Source: Streptomyces sp. ITFR-16
GTDB taxonomy: Bacteria; Actinomycetota; Actinomycetes; Streptomycetales; Streptomycetaceae
Length of the DNA: 64,000 nt
Direction: 5' to 3'
Assembly (NCBI RefSeq): GCF_031844705.1
Contig: NZ_CP134609.1
Coordinates: 4,898,001 to 4,962,000 of the forward strand
Part shown: in pieces, positions 9,062 through 16,945 of the stretch
Position numbering within the stretch: position 1 is the first letter of the stretch
Layout: each line of letters begins with the position of its first letter
Position numbers and translations under genes: made by a program
The notes under the pieces: model-generated
The model's database searches: none
The model's input: only the letters and a program-made list of their open reading frames with translations
Told to the model about the DNA's origin: nothing

Positions 9062-9934
9062 ATGTCCGAGGAAGAGGAACTGGGTCGCGTGCGGCAGCTG
9101 TGGCATCTGCTGGAGCCCCTGCACGCCGTTCTCTACTACGCGCCGGAGGCGTTCGACGAGGCCGCCGCGCTCGGGTACGGCGTGGACGAGCGCTGGCCGA
9201 GCTACTTCGCCTGGCGGGCGGCGCCGCTCGGTGCGGCCGGGGCCGAGCGGGTCACCGAGACCTTCTGCAGCTTCAGCCCGGAGGTGGTCGCCGCGTACGT
9301 CCCCGCCGCCTGGTCCGTCGCCTCGCCGGACGCGGTGCTCGACGCCCGCCGCCGGGCCGTGGACCGTACGTACCGGACCCTGCTGGGGGAGGCGGTGGGC
9401 GCCCCGGAGACGGCTGAGGCCGCCGCGCTCGTGCGCCGCGCCGCCGAGGCCGCCGACACGACCGGCCGGCCGCTCGCCGCGGCCAATGCCGCGCTGCCCT
9501 GGCCGGACGCACCCCACCTCGTGCTCTGGCACGCCGCGACCGTCCTGCGCGAGCACCGCGGCGACGGCCATCTGGCCGCCCTCGCCCACGCGGGGCTCGA
9601 CCCGGTCGAGTCGCTGGTCTCCTTCGCCGCGATCGGCGCGGCCCGCCCCGAGGTGTTCGCGAGCCGGCGGTGGAGCGACGAGGAGTGGCGGGCGGCCCGC
9701 CGGCGGCTGGTGGAGCGGGGGCTGCTGGCGGACGACCACACCGCGACGGAGGCGGGCCGGGCGCTGCGGGCCGAGGTCGAGCGGCGCACCGACGAGGCGG
9801 CGGCGGGCCCCTGGCGGGCGCTCGGCGACGGGGAGCGCGAGCTGCTCGTCGAGCTGCTCGGGCCGCTGTGGGTGGCGGCGCTCGGCTCCGGACTGCTGCC
9901 CTCGGAGACGACGCTGGGCATCGGCAAGGTGTGA
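9062..9934 (+). CDS. SCO6745-like (SalK/HTH_67) family protein
   Basis: 290 residues from ATG 9062, preceded by a GGCGGGGA ribosome site; an in-frame GTG at 9044 is less well placed. The sequence has the marks of the actinobacterial SCO6745 family: an N-terminal LEPLHAVLYYAPEA segment, a central ANAALPWPD motif, and a C-terminal winged-helix-like part with a W-S-D-E-E-W motif and ERELLVELL. The family is named after a Streptomyces protein, is sometimes labelled SalK, and has no firmly established biochemistry. It has no signal peptide or membrane helix, so it should be cytosolic. The divergent TetR gene with shared candidate operators is its probable regulator. Confidence 0.75.
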   Translation: MSEEEELGRVRQLWHLLEPLHAVLYYAPEAFDEAAALGYGVDERWPSYFAWRAAPLGAAGAERVTETFCSFSPEVVAAYVPAAWSVASPDAVLDARRRAVDRTYRTLLGEAVGAPETAEAAALVRRAAEAADTTGRPLAAANAALPWPDAPHLVLWHAATVLREHRGDGHLAALAHAGLDPVESLVSFAAIGAARPEVFASRRWSDEEWRAARRRLVERGLLADDHTATEAGRALRAEVERRTDEAAAGPWRALGDGERELLVELLGPLWVAALGSGLLPSETTLGIGKV

Positions 9935-10042
9935 TCCGGGCCGCATCGGGGGTGAAGGGGAGTCATGAATGCCTCCTGACGGGGAAGACGTCCGTAGGAT
10001 TCCCGGGTTGGTTCGGCTTTCTCCCCGTCAGGACGGCTTCGA

Positions 10043-10825
10043 GTGATATCTCCCCGCGTGTGTCGAGTGATGGTTCCCGCTCTGGCCGTGACGGCCGCCC
10101 TGGCGCTGGCCGGCTGCGACCCCGACGAGATGGCGTCCGGCGGCGACCCCTCGGGCGCCGGCTCCCGGGGCGGCGCCCAGTCCGCCACCGGCTTCGGCGC
10201 CAGCCCGCTGGACAACGCCGACGGTACGAAGCCGGGCCTCGCCCCCCTGACCTCCGACGCGGACCGGGCGGCCGCCCGCAAGGTCATCGAGAAGGTGGCC
10301 ACCAAGGGCCGCGGCCCCAAGACCGGCTACGAGCGCGACAAGTTCGGCTACGCGTGGAAGGACTCCGTCGACGGCGTCCCGCTCTCCCGCAACGGCTGCG
10401 ACACCCGCAACGACCTGCTGGCCCGGGACGGCAAGGACGTCGAGCTGCGCGCGGGCTCGGACTGCGTGGTCGTCTCCATGACGCTCAAGGACCCCTACAC
10501 GGGCTCGACCATCGAGTGGCGCAAGCAGCAGGCCACCAAGGTCCAGATCGACCACGTCATGCCGCTCTCCTACGACTGGCAGATGGGCGCCGCCCGCTGG
10601 AACGAGGCCAAGCGGCAGCAGATTGCCAACGATCCGCTCAACCTCATCCCGGTGGACGGCCCGGCCAACAACGCCAAGCGCGACTCGGGCCCCGCCTCCT
10701 GGCTCCCCCCGTACAAGCCCGTCAGGTGCGCGTACGCGCTGCGGTTCGCACAGGTCTCGCTGAAGTACGAACTCCCGGTCACCGCACCGGACAAGAAGGT
10801 CATGCTGGAGCTGTGCGGGGGCTGA
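10043..10825 (+). CDS. HNH-family (DUF1524/GmrSD C-terminal-like) lipoprotein
   Basis: 260 residues from GTG 10043, with AGGA about ten bases upstream; a later ATG at 10070 lacks a ribosome site. A short signal peptide ends in the lipobox LAGC (Cys 25), predicting an extracytoplasmic lipoprotein. The C-terminal half carries an HNH-type core: IDHVMPLSYDWQMGA, then NDPLNLIPVDGPANNAKRD, and a W-L-P-P-Y motif. These match the DUF1524 nuclease fold found in GmrSD restriction enzymes and in many secreted Streptomyces proteins. It is probably a secreted, surface-tethered nuclease. The Cys pair in the middle (NGCDTRND and GSDCVVV) could form a disulphide outside the cell. It stands alone, converging on the SDR gene. 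Confidence 0.85.
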   Translation: MISPRVCRVMVPALAVTAALALAGCDPDEMASGGDPSGAGSRGGAQSATGFGASPLDNADGTKPGLAPLTSDADRAAARKVIEKVATKGRGPKTGYERDKFGYAWKDSVDGVPLSRNGCDTRNDLLARDGKDVELRAGSDCVVVSMTLKDPYTGSTIEWRKQQATKVQIDHVMPLSYDWQMGAARWNEAKRQQIANDPLNLIPVDGPANNAKRDSGPASWLPPYKPVRCAYALRFAQVSLKYELPVTAPDKKVMLELCGG

Positions 10826-10846
10826 CGGGGCGGGGCGCCGGCGCTG

Positions 10847-11620
10847 TCAGAGGCCCGCGCCCCCGGTCGCGTCGACCACCCGGCCGGTGACCCAGCGGGC
10901 GTCGTCCGAGGCGAGGAACGCCACGATGTCCGCGATGTCCTCCGGCTGCCCGACCCGGCCCAGCGCGGCCAGCGAGGCGGCGTGCTCCTCGGCCTCGGCA
11001 TTGCCGCGCAGCCAGCCCGCGTTGACATCCGTGTCGACGATCCCCGGGGCCACCGAGTTGGCCGTGATGCCGCGCGGGCCCAGCTCCTTGGCGAGGTTCA
11101 GCGTGAAGGTGTCCAGCGCGCCCTTGGTCGCGCCGTAGGCGATGATCTCGGGCATCGCGATCCTGGCCGCGCCGCTGGAGATGTTGATGATGCGCCCGCC
11201 GTCGCGCAGCCGCCCCAGCCCGTGCCGGACGATGAAGAACGGCGCGCGGACGTTGACCGCGAAGACCTCGTCGAAGTCCTCCTCGGTGAGACCGGCCAGG
11301 GCGGACGAGCGCCCGATGCCGGCGTTGTTCACGATGATGTCCACCCCGCCGGCGGGCGCGTACGCGGTGATCCCCGCGTCGAACACGGCCCACAGGGCCT
11401 CCGCGTCGCCGTGCGCGCCGAGTTCGGCGCGGACCGCGAACGCGGTGCCGCCGCTTTCGCGGATCACTCCGACGACCTTCTCGGCGGCGGCCGTGTCCCG
11501 GGCGTAGGCGACCGCCACGACGGCCCCGTCCCGCCCGAGCCGCTCCGCGATGCCCCGGCCGATGCCGCGGCTGCCTCCGGTGACCAGTGCGACCTTGCCC
11601 TCAAGTCCGTGTCCGGGCAC
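10847..11620 (-). CDS. Short-chain dehydrogenase/reductase
   Basis: 257 residues from GTG 11620, with GGAGGGA a few bases upstream; the open frame extends further but without a better start. The Rossmann motif TGGSRGIG is at residues 14-21, NNAG at 98-101, and the catalytic Ser 149, Tyr 162 and Lys 166 (YGATK) have the usual spacing. The C-terminal GG-rich tail (DATGGAGL) is typical of classical SDRs of the FabG type. Cofactor and substrate cannot be read with certainty; the Arg after the glycine motif suggests NADP(H). It is divergent from the TetR gene at 11706 across an 85-base gap holding two copies of a TetR-like site, so it is probably that regulator's target. Confidence 0.92.
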   Translation of the reverse strand: MPGHGLEGKVALVTGGSRGIGRGIAERLGRDGAVVAVAYARDTAAAEKVVGVIRESGGTAFAVRAELGAHGDAEALWAVFDAGITAYAPAGGVDIIVNNAGIGRSSALAGLTEEDFDEVFAVNVRAPFFIVRHGLGRLRDGGRIINISSGAARIAMPEIIAYGATKGALDTFTLNLAKELGPRGITANSVAPGIVDTDVNAGWLRGNAEAEEHAASLAALGRVGQPEDIADIVAFLASDDARWVTGRVVDATGGAGL

Positions 11621-11650
11621 GACTGTTCCCTCCCCGCTTTGTTGAGTGAT

Positions 11651-11697
11651 CGTTCCAGAAATAACGCAGCACGGCTTCTTGAGCGAACGTTCTAGAA
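11651..11697. promoter_or_regulatory. Duplicated CGTTCYAGAA operator between SDR and TetR genes
   Basis: CGTTCCAGAA at 11651-11660 and CGTTCTAGAA at 11688-11697 are spaced 37 bases start to start. The second is centred on the perfect palindrome TTCTAGAA and touches the start of the regulator. TetR proteins often bind such GTTC/GAAC dyads, so autoregulation together with control of the SDR gene is inferred. Confidence 0.6.
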
Positions 11698-11705
11698 TGG
11701 GTGGC

Positions 11706-12326
11706 ATGGGTCAGACAGGTGCGACGCGCGGGCGGCCGCGTTCCTTCGACCGGGACGCGGCCCTGGTGGCCGCCACCCGGCTCTTCTGGGAGCGCGGATA
11801 CGCGGCGACCTCCGTCGGCGAGCTGACCGAGGCGATGGGCATCAGGCCCGCGAGCCTTTACGCCGCGTTCGGCGACAAGCGCACCCTCTTCGAGGAGGCG
11901 GTCGCCGCCTACGGGCGGACCCCCGTCGGCGCCTTCATGGGCCGGGCCCTGGAGGAGGAGCCCACGGCGTACGGCGCGTTCGCGCGGATCCTGCGCGAGG
12001 CGGCCCGGATCTACGCCGACCCCTCCCACCCCGCCGGCTGCATGACGATCACGGCCGCGACCAACATCGCCCCGCAGGACGCCGAGGTGGGCACCTTCCT
12101 CCGGGAGCTGCGCAACGCCAACCTGGTGGCCTGGGAGGCGCGGCTGCGCACCGCGCGGCGCACCGGCGAACTCCCGCCGGACGCCGACCCCGAGGCCCTG
12201 GCCGGCTACTTCGCCACGGTGATCCAGGGGATGTCCCAGCGCTCCTGCGACGGGGCCGGCGCCGCCGAGCTGGCCGCGATCGCCGAACTGGCCCTGGCCG
12301 CCTGGCCGGGCCGCCGCGAGGAGTGA
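11706..12326 (+). CDS. TetR-family regulator
   Basis: 206 residues from ATG 11706; an ATG nine bases earlier lies inside the candidate operator. The N-terminal helix-turn-helix reads GELTEAMGIRPASLYAAFGDK, a strong TetR signature with the SLYAAFGDK end typical of the AcrR/COG1309 group. The C-terminal half is a ligand-binding domain of the TetR_C type with a central Cys (HPAGCM). It is divergent from the SDR gene and the two share a duplicated palindrome, so it probably represses both until a small molecule, perhaps the SDR substrate, binds. No clear ribosome site is visible, so the transcript may be leaderless or nearly so. Confidence 0.9.
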   Translation: MGQTGATRGRPRSFDRDAALVAATRLFWERGYAATSVGELTEAMGIRPASLYAAFGDKRTLFEEAVAAYGRTPVGAFMGRALEEEPTAYGAFARILREAARIYADPSHPAGCMTITAATNIAPQDAEVGTFLRELRNANLVAWEARLRTARRTGELPPDADPEALAGYFATVIQGMSQRSCDGAGAAELAAIAELALAAWPGRREE

Positions 12327-12359
12327 CCGCGCGCCCCGGTACGGTCACGCGCAAGTGAG

Positions 12360-12449
12360 CGGAACCACAACGGTTCCGTACAACCCGGGGGCCTCTGACG
12401 GTGTCGCCCTTTACGCTCGGTCTGCGCGCACGCCCGTGTGCGCGCGGAC
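12360..12449 (+). terminator. Two hairpins between the TetR gene and the membrane protein gene
   Basis: The first is a seven-base-pair stem (CGGAACC with GGTTCCG, 12360-12378), 33 bases after the regulator stop. The second is a 12-base-pair GC-rich stem (12420-12431 with 12438-12449) with a six-base loop, 29 bases before the next start. The first looks like a terminator; the second could be a terminator or a leader structure of the next gene. Confidence 0.45.
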
Positions 12450-12478
12450 GTCTCATGACCAGGTCTCCAGGAGCAGCC

Positions 12479-13039
12479 ATGTACGCCCCGGGTCATCCGC
12501 CGACGGCGCCGCGCAGAGTCCCCACCAGGGCCTGGATCGTGTCGATGCGCGTGCTGTTCACCGTGCTCTCGGTGTTCTCCTGCGGCATGCTCCTGTGGGC
12601 CCCGCTGCTGCGGCTCGCGATCGTCCGCCGCCGGGCGGCGGACTGGTGGGTGGCCGGCGGCGCCTTCGTCCTCGTCCTCGTGCTCCTGATCGTCCTCGGC
12701 AGGGACGGCAGCGAGGACGCGCACGGCATCGACTTCGCCCTCATCCCGCTCCTGCTCCTGTCGGCGGTCGCCGCCCCGGTCCACTACCTCGTCGCCGACG
12801 TCCGCCACTACGCCTGGCTGACCCGGCTCAACACCGGCACCGGCCCCCTGCCGCCCGGATACGGCTACGCGCCGACGGTGCCCATGGCGACCCCCGTACC
12901 GACACAGCCCCCGGGGCCCTACGTTCCCCAGCCGCCGCATCCGGCCCCGCACCCCGCGCCGCCCCCGCAGCGCATCGACCAGGTCCGTGCCGAGCTCGAC
13001 GAGCTGAGCGACTACCTCCGCAAGGAGGAGGGCCGGTGA
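12479..13039 (+). CDS. Small membrane protein of unknown function
   Basis: 186 residues from ATG 12479, preceded by CAGGAG. Three hydrophobic segments are visible: about residues 23-45, 50-68 and 80-100. A long Pro/Gly/Tyr-rich tail follows (PPGYGYAPTVP, then repeated P-P-H-P-A-P), ending in an amphipathic helix rich in Glu and Lys (QVRAELDELSDYLRKEE). The tail is probably cytoplasmic. The stop overlaps the start of the Ser/Thr kinase in GTGA, so the two are translationally coupled and may work together: the membrane protein could anchor or be phosphorylated by the kinase. No family could be named. Confidence 0.75.
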   Translation: MYAPGHPPTAPRRVPTRAWIVSMRVLFTVLSVFSCGMLLWAPLLRLAIVRRRAADWWVAGGAFVLVLVLLIVLGRDGSEDAHGIDFALIPLLLLSAVAAPVHYLVADVRHYAWLTRLNTGTGPLPPGYGYAPTVPMATPVPTQPPGPYVPQPPHPAPHPAPPPQRIDQVRAELDELSDYLRKEEGR

Positions 13040-14568
13040 GCGGTCGCCTCATCGGCGGGCGGTACGAGCTGGCGACGATCCTCGGCCAGGGCGGCATGGG
13101 CCAGGTCTGGACCGCCTACGACCAGCGCCTGGACCGCCGCGTCGCGGTCAAGCTGCTGCGCCCCGACCGGGTCGCCGGGCCCGTCGGCGGCGACGCGGCC
13201 GACGAGCTGCGCCGCCGCTTCGTCCGCGAGTGCCGGGTCACCGCCCAGGTCGACCACCCGGGCCTGGTCACCGTCCACGACGCGGGCAGCGACGGCGACG
13301 ACCTCTACCTCGTCATGGGGTACGTCGAGGGCGCCGACCTCGGCGACCACCTCGCCGAGCACAGCCCGTACCCCTGGCAGTGGTCCGTCGCGGTGGCCGC
13401 CCAGCTCTGCGCGGTGCTGTCCGCGGTGCACGCGGTGCCGATCGTCCACCGCGACCTCAAGCCCCGCAACGTGATGGTCCGTCCCGACGGCACCGTCCTC
13501 GTCCTGGACCTCGGTGTCGCCTCCGTCCTGGACACCGACACCACCCGCCTCACCCACACCGGCACCCCCATCGGCTCCCCGGCCTACATGGCCCCCGAGC
13601 AGGCGATGGGCGGCGCCGTCGGCCCGTACACCGACCTGTACGCGCTCGGCGTGCTCCTGCACGAACTCCTCAGCGGCGATGTGCCGTTCGCCGGCTCCAC
13701 CGCCCTCGGCGTGCTGCACCGCCACCTCTACGAGGCGCCGCGCCCCGTCCGGCAGATCCGGCCCGAGATCCCCGAGCCGCTCGAAGCGCTCGTGCTGCGG
13801 CTGCTCGCCAAGGACCCGCAGCACCGCCCGGCCGGCGCCCAGGAGGTCTACGAACACCTCGCCCCGCTGCTCCCCGCCCGCAGCCCGCACCTGCCCGCGC
13901 GGCCGCTCGACCCGACCCGCCCCTTCCTGCGGCCGCACGCCCCGTGGCCCGACCGCGCCACGACCCCGCCGGCCGGCCTGCCCGCCCCGGTGCCCGCCCG
14001 GCCGGATGTCGCGGCCGCCGTCGACGAGGTCAAGAAGCTGCTCGGCGAGGGCCGCATCACCCAGGCTGTGGACCTGCTCGGCGGCATCCTCCCCGCCGCC
14101 GCCGAACAGCACGGCGAGGGCTCCCCGGTGGTCCGCATCCTGCGCAAGCAGTACGCGGCGACGCTGATGGACGACGGGCAGTACCGCCGGGCCCTGCCCG
14201 AGCTGCGTCGGCTGGCCGACGACCGGGCGGCGGAGGCCGGCTCCGCCGACCCGCAGACCCTCGGCTTCCGGTGCGACACGGCCCAGTGCCTGGAACAGCT
14301 CGGCGAACCCGCCGCCGCGCTCGCGGAGTACCGCGCCGTCCTGCCGTACTACGAGAACCAGTACGCGACCAACAACGACCCCGCGCGCTCCTACGAGATC
14401 CGCCACCGCATCGGCCATCTGCTGCTGGCGCTCGGCGACCACACGGGCGCCCGCGCCCAGTTGCAGGCACTGCTCTACGACACCGAGCGGATGTACGGCC
14501 CGCACCACCCGCTCCCCGCCGAACTGCGCCGTCAGCTGGCCCGTCAGCTGGAGGTCCGGGGCGGCTGA
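13036..14568 (+). CDS. Eukaryotic-type Ser/Thr protein kinase with TPR-like C-terminus
   Basis: 510 residues from GTG 13036, with AAGGAGG inside the end of the previous gene. The kinase domain (about 1-275) has the glycine loop GQGGMG at 17-22, Lys 39 (VAVKLL), the catalytic loop HRDLKPRN with Asp 140, and the activation segment GSPAYMAPEQ. The magnesium motif is DLG rather than DFG, a tolerated variant. After a Pro-rich linker, residues about 320-510 form helical repeats (ALPELRRLADDRA, AALAEYRAVLPYYE, ARAQLQALLYDTE) like tetratricopeptide repeats. No membrane helix is present, unlike PknB-type sensors, so it is a cytosolic kinase that may bind its partners through the repeats. It is coupled to the preceding membrane protein. 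Confidence 0.92.
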   Translation: MSGRLIGGRYELATILGQGGMGQVWTAYDQRLDRRVAVKLLRPDRVAGPVGGDAADELRRRFVRECRVTAQVDHPGLVTVHDAGSDGDDLYLVMGYVEGADLGDHLAEHSPYPWQWSVAVAAQLCAVLSAVHAVPIVHRDLKPRNVMVRPDGTVLVLDLGVASVLDTDTTRLTHTGTPIGSPAYMAPEQAMGGAVGPYTDLYALGVLLHELLSGDVPFAGSTALGVLHRHLYEAPRPVRQIRPEIPEPLEALVLRLLAKDPQHRPAGAQEVYEHLAPLLPARSPHLPARPLDPTRPFLRPHAPWPDRATTPPAGLPAPVPARPDVAAAVDEVKKLLGEGRITQAVDLLGGILPAAAEQHGEGSPVVRILRKQYAATLMDDGQYRRALPELRRLADDRAAEAGSADPQTLGFRCDTAQCLEQLGEPAAALAEYRAVLPYYENQYATNNDPARSYEIRHRIGHLLLALGDHTGARAQLQALLYDTERMYGPHHPLPAELRRQLARQLEVRGG

Positions 14569-14660
14569 ACCACCGCCCGTCCGGGCCAGTTCACCCAATC
14601 GTCGCCCCCAGGCCACACCCGCCATCCGCTCCCGACACATTGACCGGCTGATGTACATTC

Positions 14661-15629
14661 GTGCTGATCTCGCTGGTGGTGCCCTGCTTCAACGAGGAAG
14701 ACATTCTCGAGCGCTTCCATGAACGCGTGACGGAGGAGATGACCCGGCTGGGTCATGCCTTCCAGCTCGTGTACGTGGACGACGGGAGTACGGACCGGAC
14801 CCTGCCGCTCCTCCAGGAGCTGGCGGCCGCCGACCCGCGGGCCCGCTACGTCTCCTTCAGCCGCAACTTCGGCAAGGAGGCCGCCATGCTGGCCGGCCTC
14901 CAGCACGCCGAGGGGGACGCCGTCGTCCTGATGGACGCCGACCTCCAGCATCCGCCGGAGCTGGTCGGCCGCATGCTCCAGGAGCACGCGCGCGGCTACG
15001 ACCAGGTCATCGCCCGCCGCACCCGCAAGGGCGACCGCGTCACCAGGACCCTCACCGCACGCGCCTACTACTGGCTGATCAACCGCCTCGTCGACGTGGA
15101 GCTCGTCGACGGCGTCGGGGACTTCCGGCTGCTGTCGCGCCGGGCGGCGGACGCCGTGCTCGAACTCACCGAGTACAACCGCTTCTCCAAGGGCCTGTTC
15201 GCCTGGGTCGGCTTCCCCACCACGACGTTCAGCTACGAGAACGCCGTCCGGGAACAGGGCCGCTCCGCCTGGACATTCGGCAAGCTGCTGAACTACGGAC
15301 TCGACGGCCTGCTGTCCTTCAACAACAAGCCGCTGCGCGCCGCGCTCTACCTCGGCATGCTCCTGATGTCCCTGGCCCTCGCCTACGCCGCGTGGATCGT
15401 CGGCGTCGCGCTGGTGAAGGGCGTCGACACCCCCGGATACGTCACCCTGCTCGTGGTGGTCACCGCGCTCGCCGGCGTCCAGATGGTGATGGTCGGAGTG
15501 GTCGGGGAGTACGTGGGCCGGATCTACTACGAGGTCAAGCGCCGCCCGCACTTCCTGGTCAAGGACACCAACACCCAGGCCCGCAGGCCGGCACCCGAGC
15601 CGGAACCCCTGGAGTTCGTACGCCGATGA
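14661..15629 (+). CDS. Family 2 glycosyltransferase, DPMS/GtrB-like
   Basis: 322 residues from GTG 14661; no good ribosome site is visible. The N-terminal GT-A domain shows VVPCFNEE at the start, DDGS at 40-43 and the metal site DAD at 92-94 (VLMDADLQHPPE). Near the C-terminus two membrane helices (about 230-255 and 262-290) precede a basic tail, the layout of GtrB/polyprenyl-phosphate glycosyltransferases. Known role: it moves a sugar from a nucleotide donor to undecaprenyl or decaprenyl phosphate on the inner membrane face. The next gene encodes a GtrA flippase and overlaps it by four bases, so the pair probably supplies lipid-linked sugar for decorating a wall glycopolymer. Confidence 0.93.
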   Translation: MLISLVVPCFNEEDILERFHERVTEEMTRLGHAFQLVYVDDGSTDRTLPLLQELAAADPRARYVSFSRNFGKEAAMLAGLQHAEGDAVVLMDADLQHPPELVGRMLQEHARGYDQVIARRTRKGDRVTRTLTARAYYWLINRLVDVELVDGVGDFRLLSRRAADAVLELTEYNRFSKGLFAWVGFPTTTFSYENAVREQGRSAWTFGKLLNYGLDGLLSFNNKPLRAALYLGMLLMSLALAYAAWIVGVALVKGVDTPGYVTLLVVVTALAGVQMVMVGVVGEYVGRIYYEVKRRPHFLVKDTNTQARRPAPEPEPLEFVRR

Positions 15630-16027
15630 CGGTCAAGGCCCAGCTGGTCCGGTTCGCCCTGGTGGGCGCCGTGAACACCGGCACGTACTACGGCTGCTAC
15701 CTCGTCCTGCTGCGCTGGCTGCCGTACATAGCCGCGCATGTGGCGGCCTTCGGGCTCAGCATGACCGGCTCGTTCTTCCTCAACTCGTACTTCACCTACC
15801 GCACCCGCCCCACCTGGCGGAAGTTCCTGCTCTTCCCGCTCACCAACGCGGCCAACTTCGTCATCACCACCGGCGGGGTCTATCTGCTGGTGGACCTGGC
15901 CGGCTTCAGCAGCCGGTACGCCCCGCTGGTGGCGGCCGCCGCCGCGATCCCGATCACCTTCGTGGTCTCGCGCACGATCATGCTGCGCCCGGACGCCCCG
16001 CCGAAACAGGCCGAGCGCGTCGGCTGA
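15626..16027 (+). CDS. GtrA-family membrane protein
   Basis: 133 residues. It begins with the GtrA motif QLVRFALVGAVNTGTYYG and has four membrane helices, the standard GtrA size and topology. GtrA proteins are thought to flip polyprenyl-phosphate-linked sugars to the outer face. The start overlaps the glycosyltransferase stop in ATGA. No third, extracytoplasmic glycosyltransferase is seen beside the pair, so the acceptor polymer is unknown; teichoic acid or another wall polysaccharide is an inference. Confidence 0.93.
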   Translation: MTVKAQLVRFALVGAVNTGTYYGCYLVLLRWLPYIAAHVAAFGLSMTGSFFLNSYFTYRTRPTWRKFLLFPLTNAANFVITTGGVYLLVDLAGFSSRYAPLVAAAAAIPITFVVSRTIMLRPDAPPKQAERVG

Positions 16028-16256
16028 GCGGGGTCGCGGGCAGCCCACATCCCCAACTCCCTCCGAATCGTTGGTCGAACACGCGCATCTGCGGCGTCGT
16101 CGTCAATCAACAACGCTCCGCGTTGCCTCAGTCCTGCGCCCCGCAGCCGCACGCATACGGACCCGCTCCTTTTCCCGCCCCCCGATTGCCGGATGCTCTA
16201 GCATCGATCACCGCAAGGCCTTGTGCACCGCCGCACAATCTCCTCGGGAGGCTCCT

Positions 16257-16913
16257 TTGCACCGCCGCCGTCGCTCCGCGCTCACCGTCTCCGCCGCACT
16301 GCTCTGCGCGGCGCCGCTCCTCGCCGCCTGCGGCAGCCAGGCCCACCCGGGCGCCGCGGCCGTCGTGGGCGGGGACCGGATCACGGTGTCCACCGTCCAG
16401 GCCCAGGTGGCGGACGTGCGCGAGGCGCAGAGCGCCTCCCAGCAGGCCGCCCAGGTCACCAATCAGTCGGGCCGGCTCGCCCGCGCCAAGCTGCACGGGC
16501 TGATCCTCGACCGGGTCCTGGACCGGGCGGCGGCAGACGCGGGGGTCACGGTCACACGTGCGGAGATCCAGCAGATGCGGCAGTCGGCCGCCGCCCAGTA
16601 CAAGGGGGAGAAGGGGCTGCGGGCCGCGGTGCTCCAGGAGCGCTGGATCGCCCCGGACCAGATCGACGCCTTCCTGCGCGAGCAGATCCAGCTCACCAAG
16701 CTCGGCCAGGCGCTCGGCGCCGACCCGTCCACCCCGGCCGGCACCAAGGTCCTCGGCGACGCGCTGAGCAAGGCGTCCAAGGCACTGAAGGTCGATGTCA
16801 ACCCGCGCTTCGGCGCGTGGAACAACCAGCAGATCCAGCTCGGCGACTACAAGGCCCCCTGGATCACCCAGGTCACCAAGCCGGAGCAGCCGGCCGCGGC
16901 GGCCGGGGCCTGA
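16257..16913 (+). CDS. SurA N-terminal-domain lipoprotein
   Basis: 218 residues from a TTG at 16257. GGGAGG lies about six bases upstream and no ATG or GTG gives the signal peptide in frame. The N-terminus has an Arg-rich start, a hydrophobic stretch and the lipobox LAAC, so it is a lipoprotein. The middle shows the SurA/parvulin-type chaperone helix pattern (DRITVSTVQAQVADV, LILDRVLDRAAADAGVTVTRAEI). No PPIase domain follows; the protein ends with a short Ala/Pro-rich tail. A role as a chaperone for exported proteins on the outer face of the membrane is inferred. It is followed 32 bases later by mazG. The 229 bases upstream hold no other gene. Confidence 0.85.
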   Translation: MHRRRRSALTVSAALLCAAPLLAACGSQAHPGAAAVVGGDRITVSTVQAQVADVREAQSASQQAAQVTNQSGRLARAKLHGLILDRVLDRAAADAGVTVTRAEIQQMRQSAAAQYKGEKGLRAAVLQERWIAPDQIDAFLREQIQLTKLGQALGADPSTPAGTKVLGDALSKASKALKVDVNPRFGAWNNQQIQLGDYKAPWITQVTKPEQPAAAAGA

Positions 16914-16945
16914 GGCGGGCCGCGCGGCCGGGGTAGATTCGCGGG

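Noticed and set aside
13036..14568. Possible pseudokinase because of DLG instead of DFG
   Set aside because: The lysine, HRDLKPRN and activation segment are all intact and DLG occurs in active kinases.
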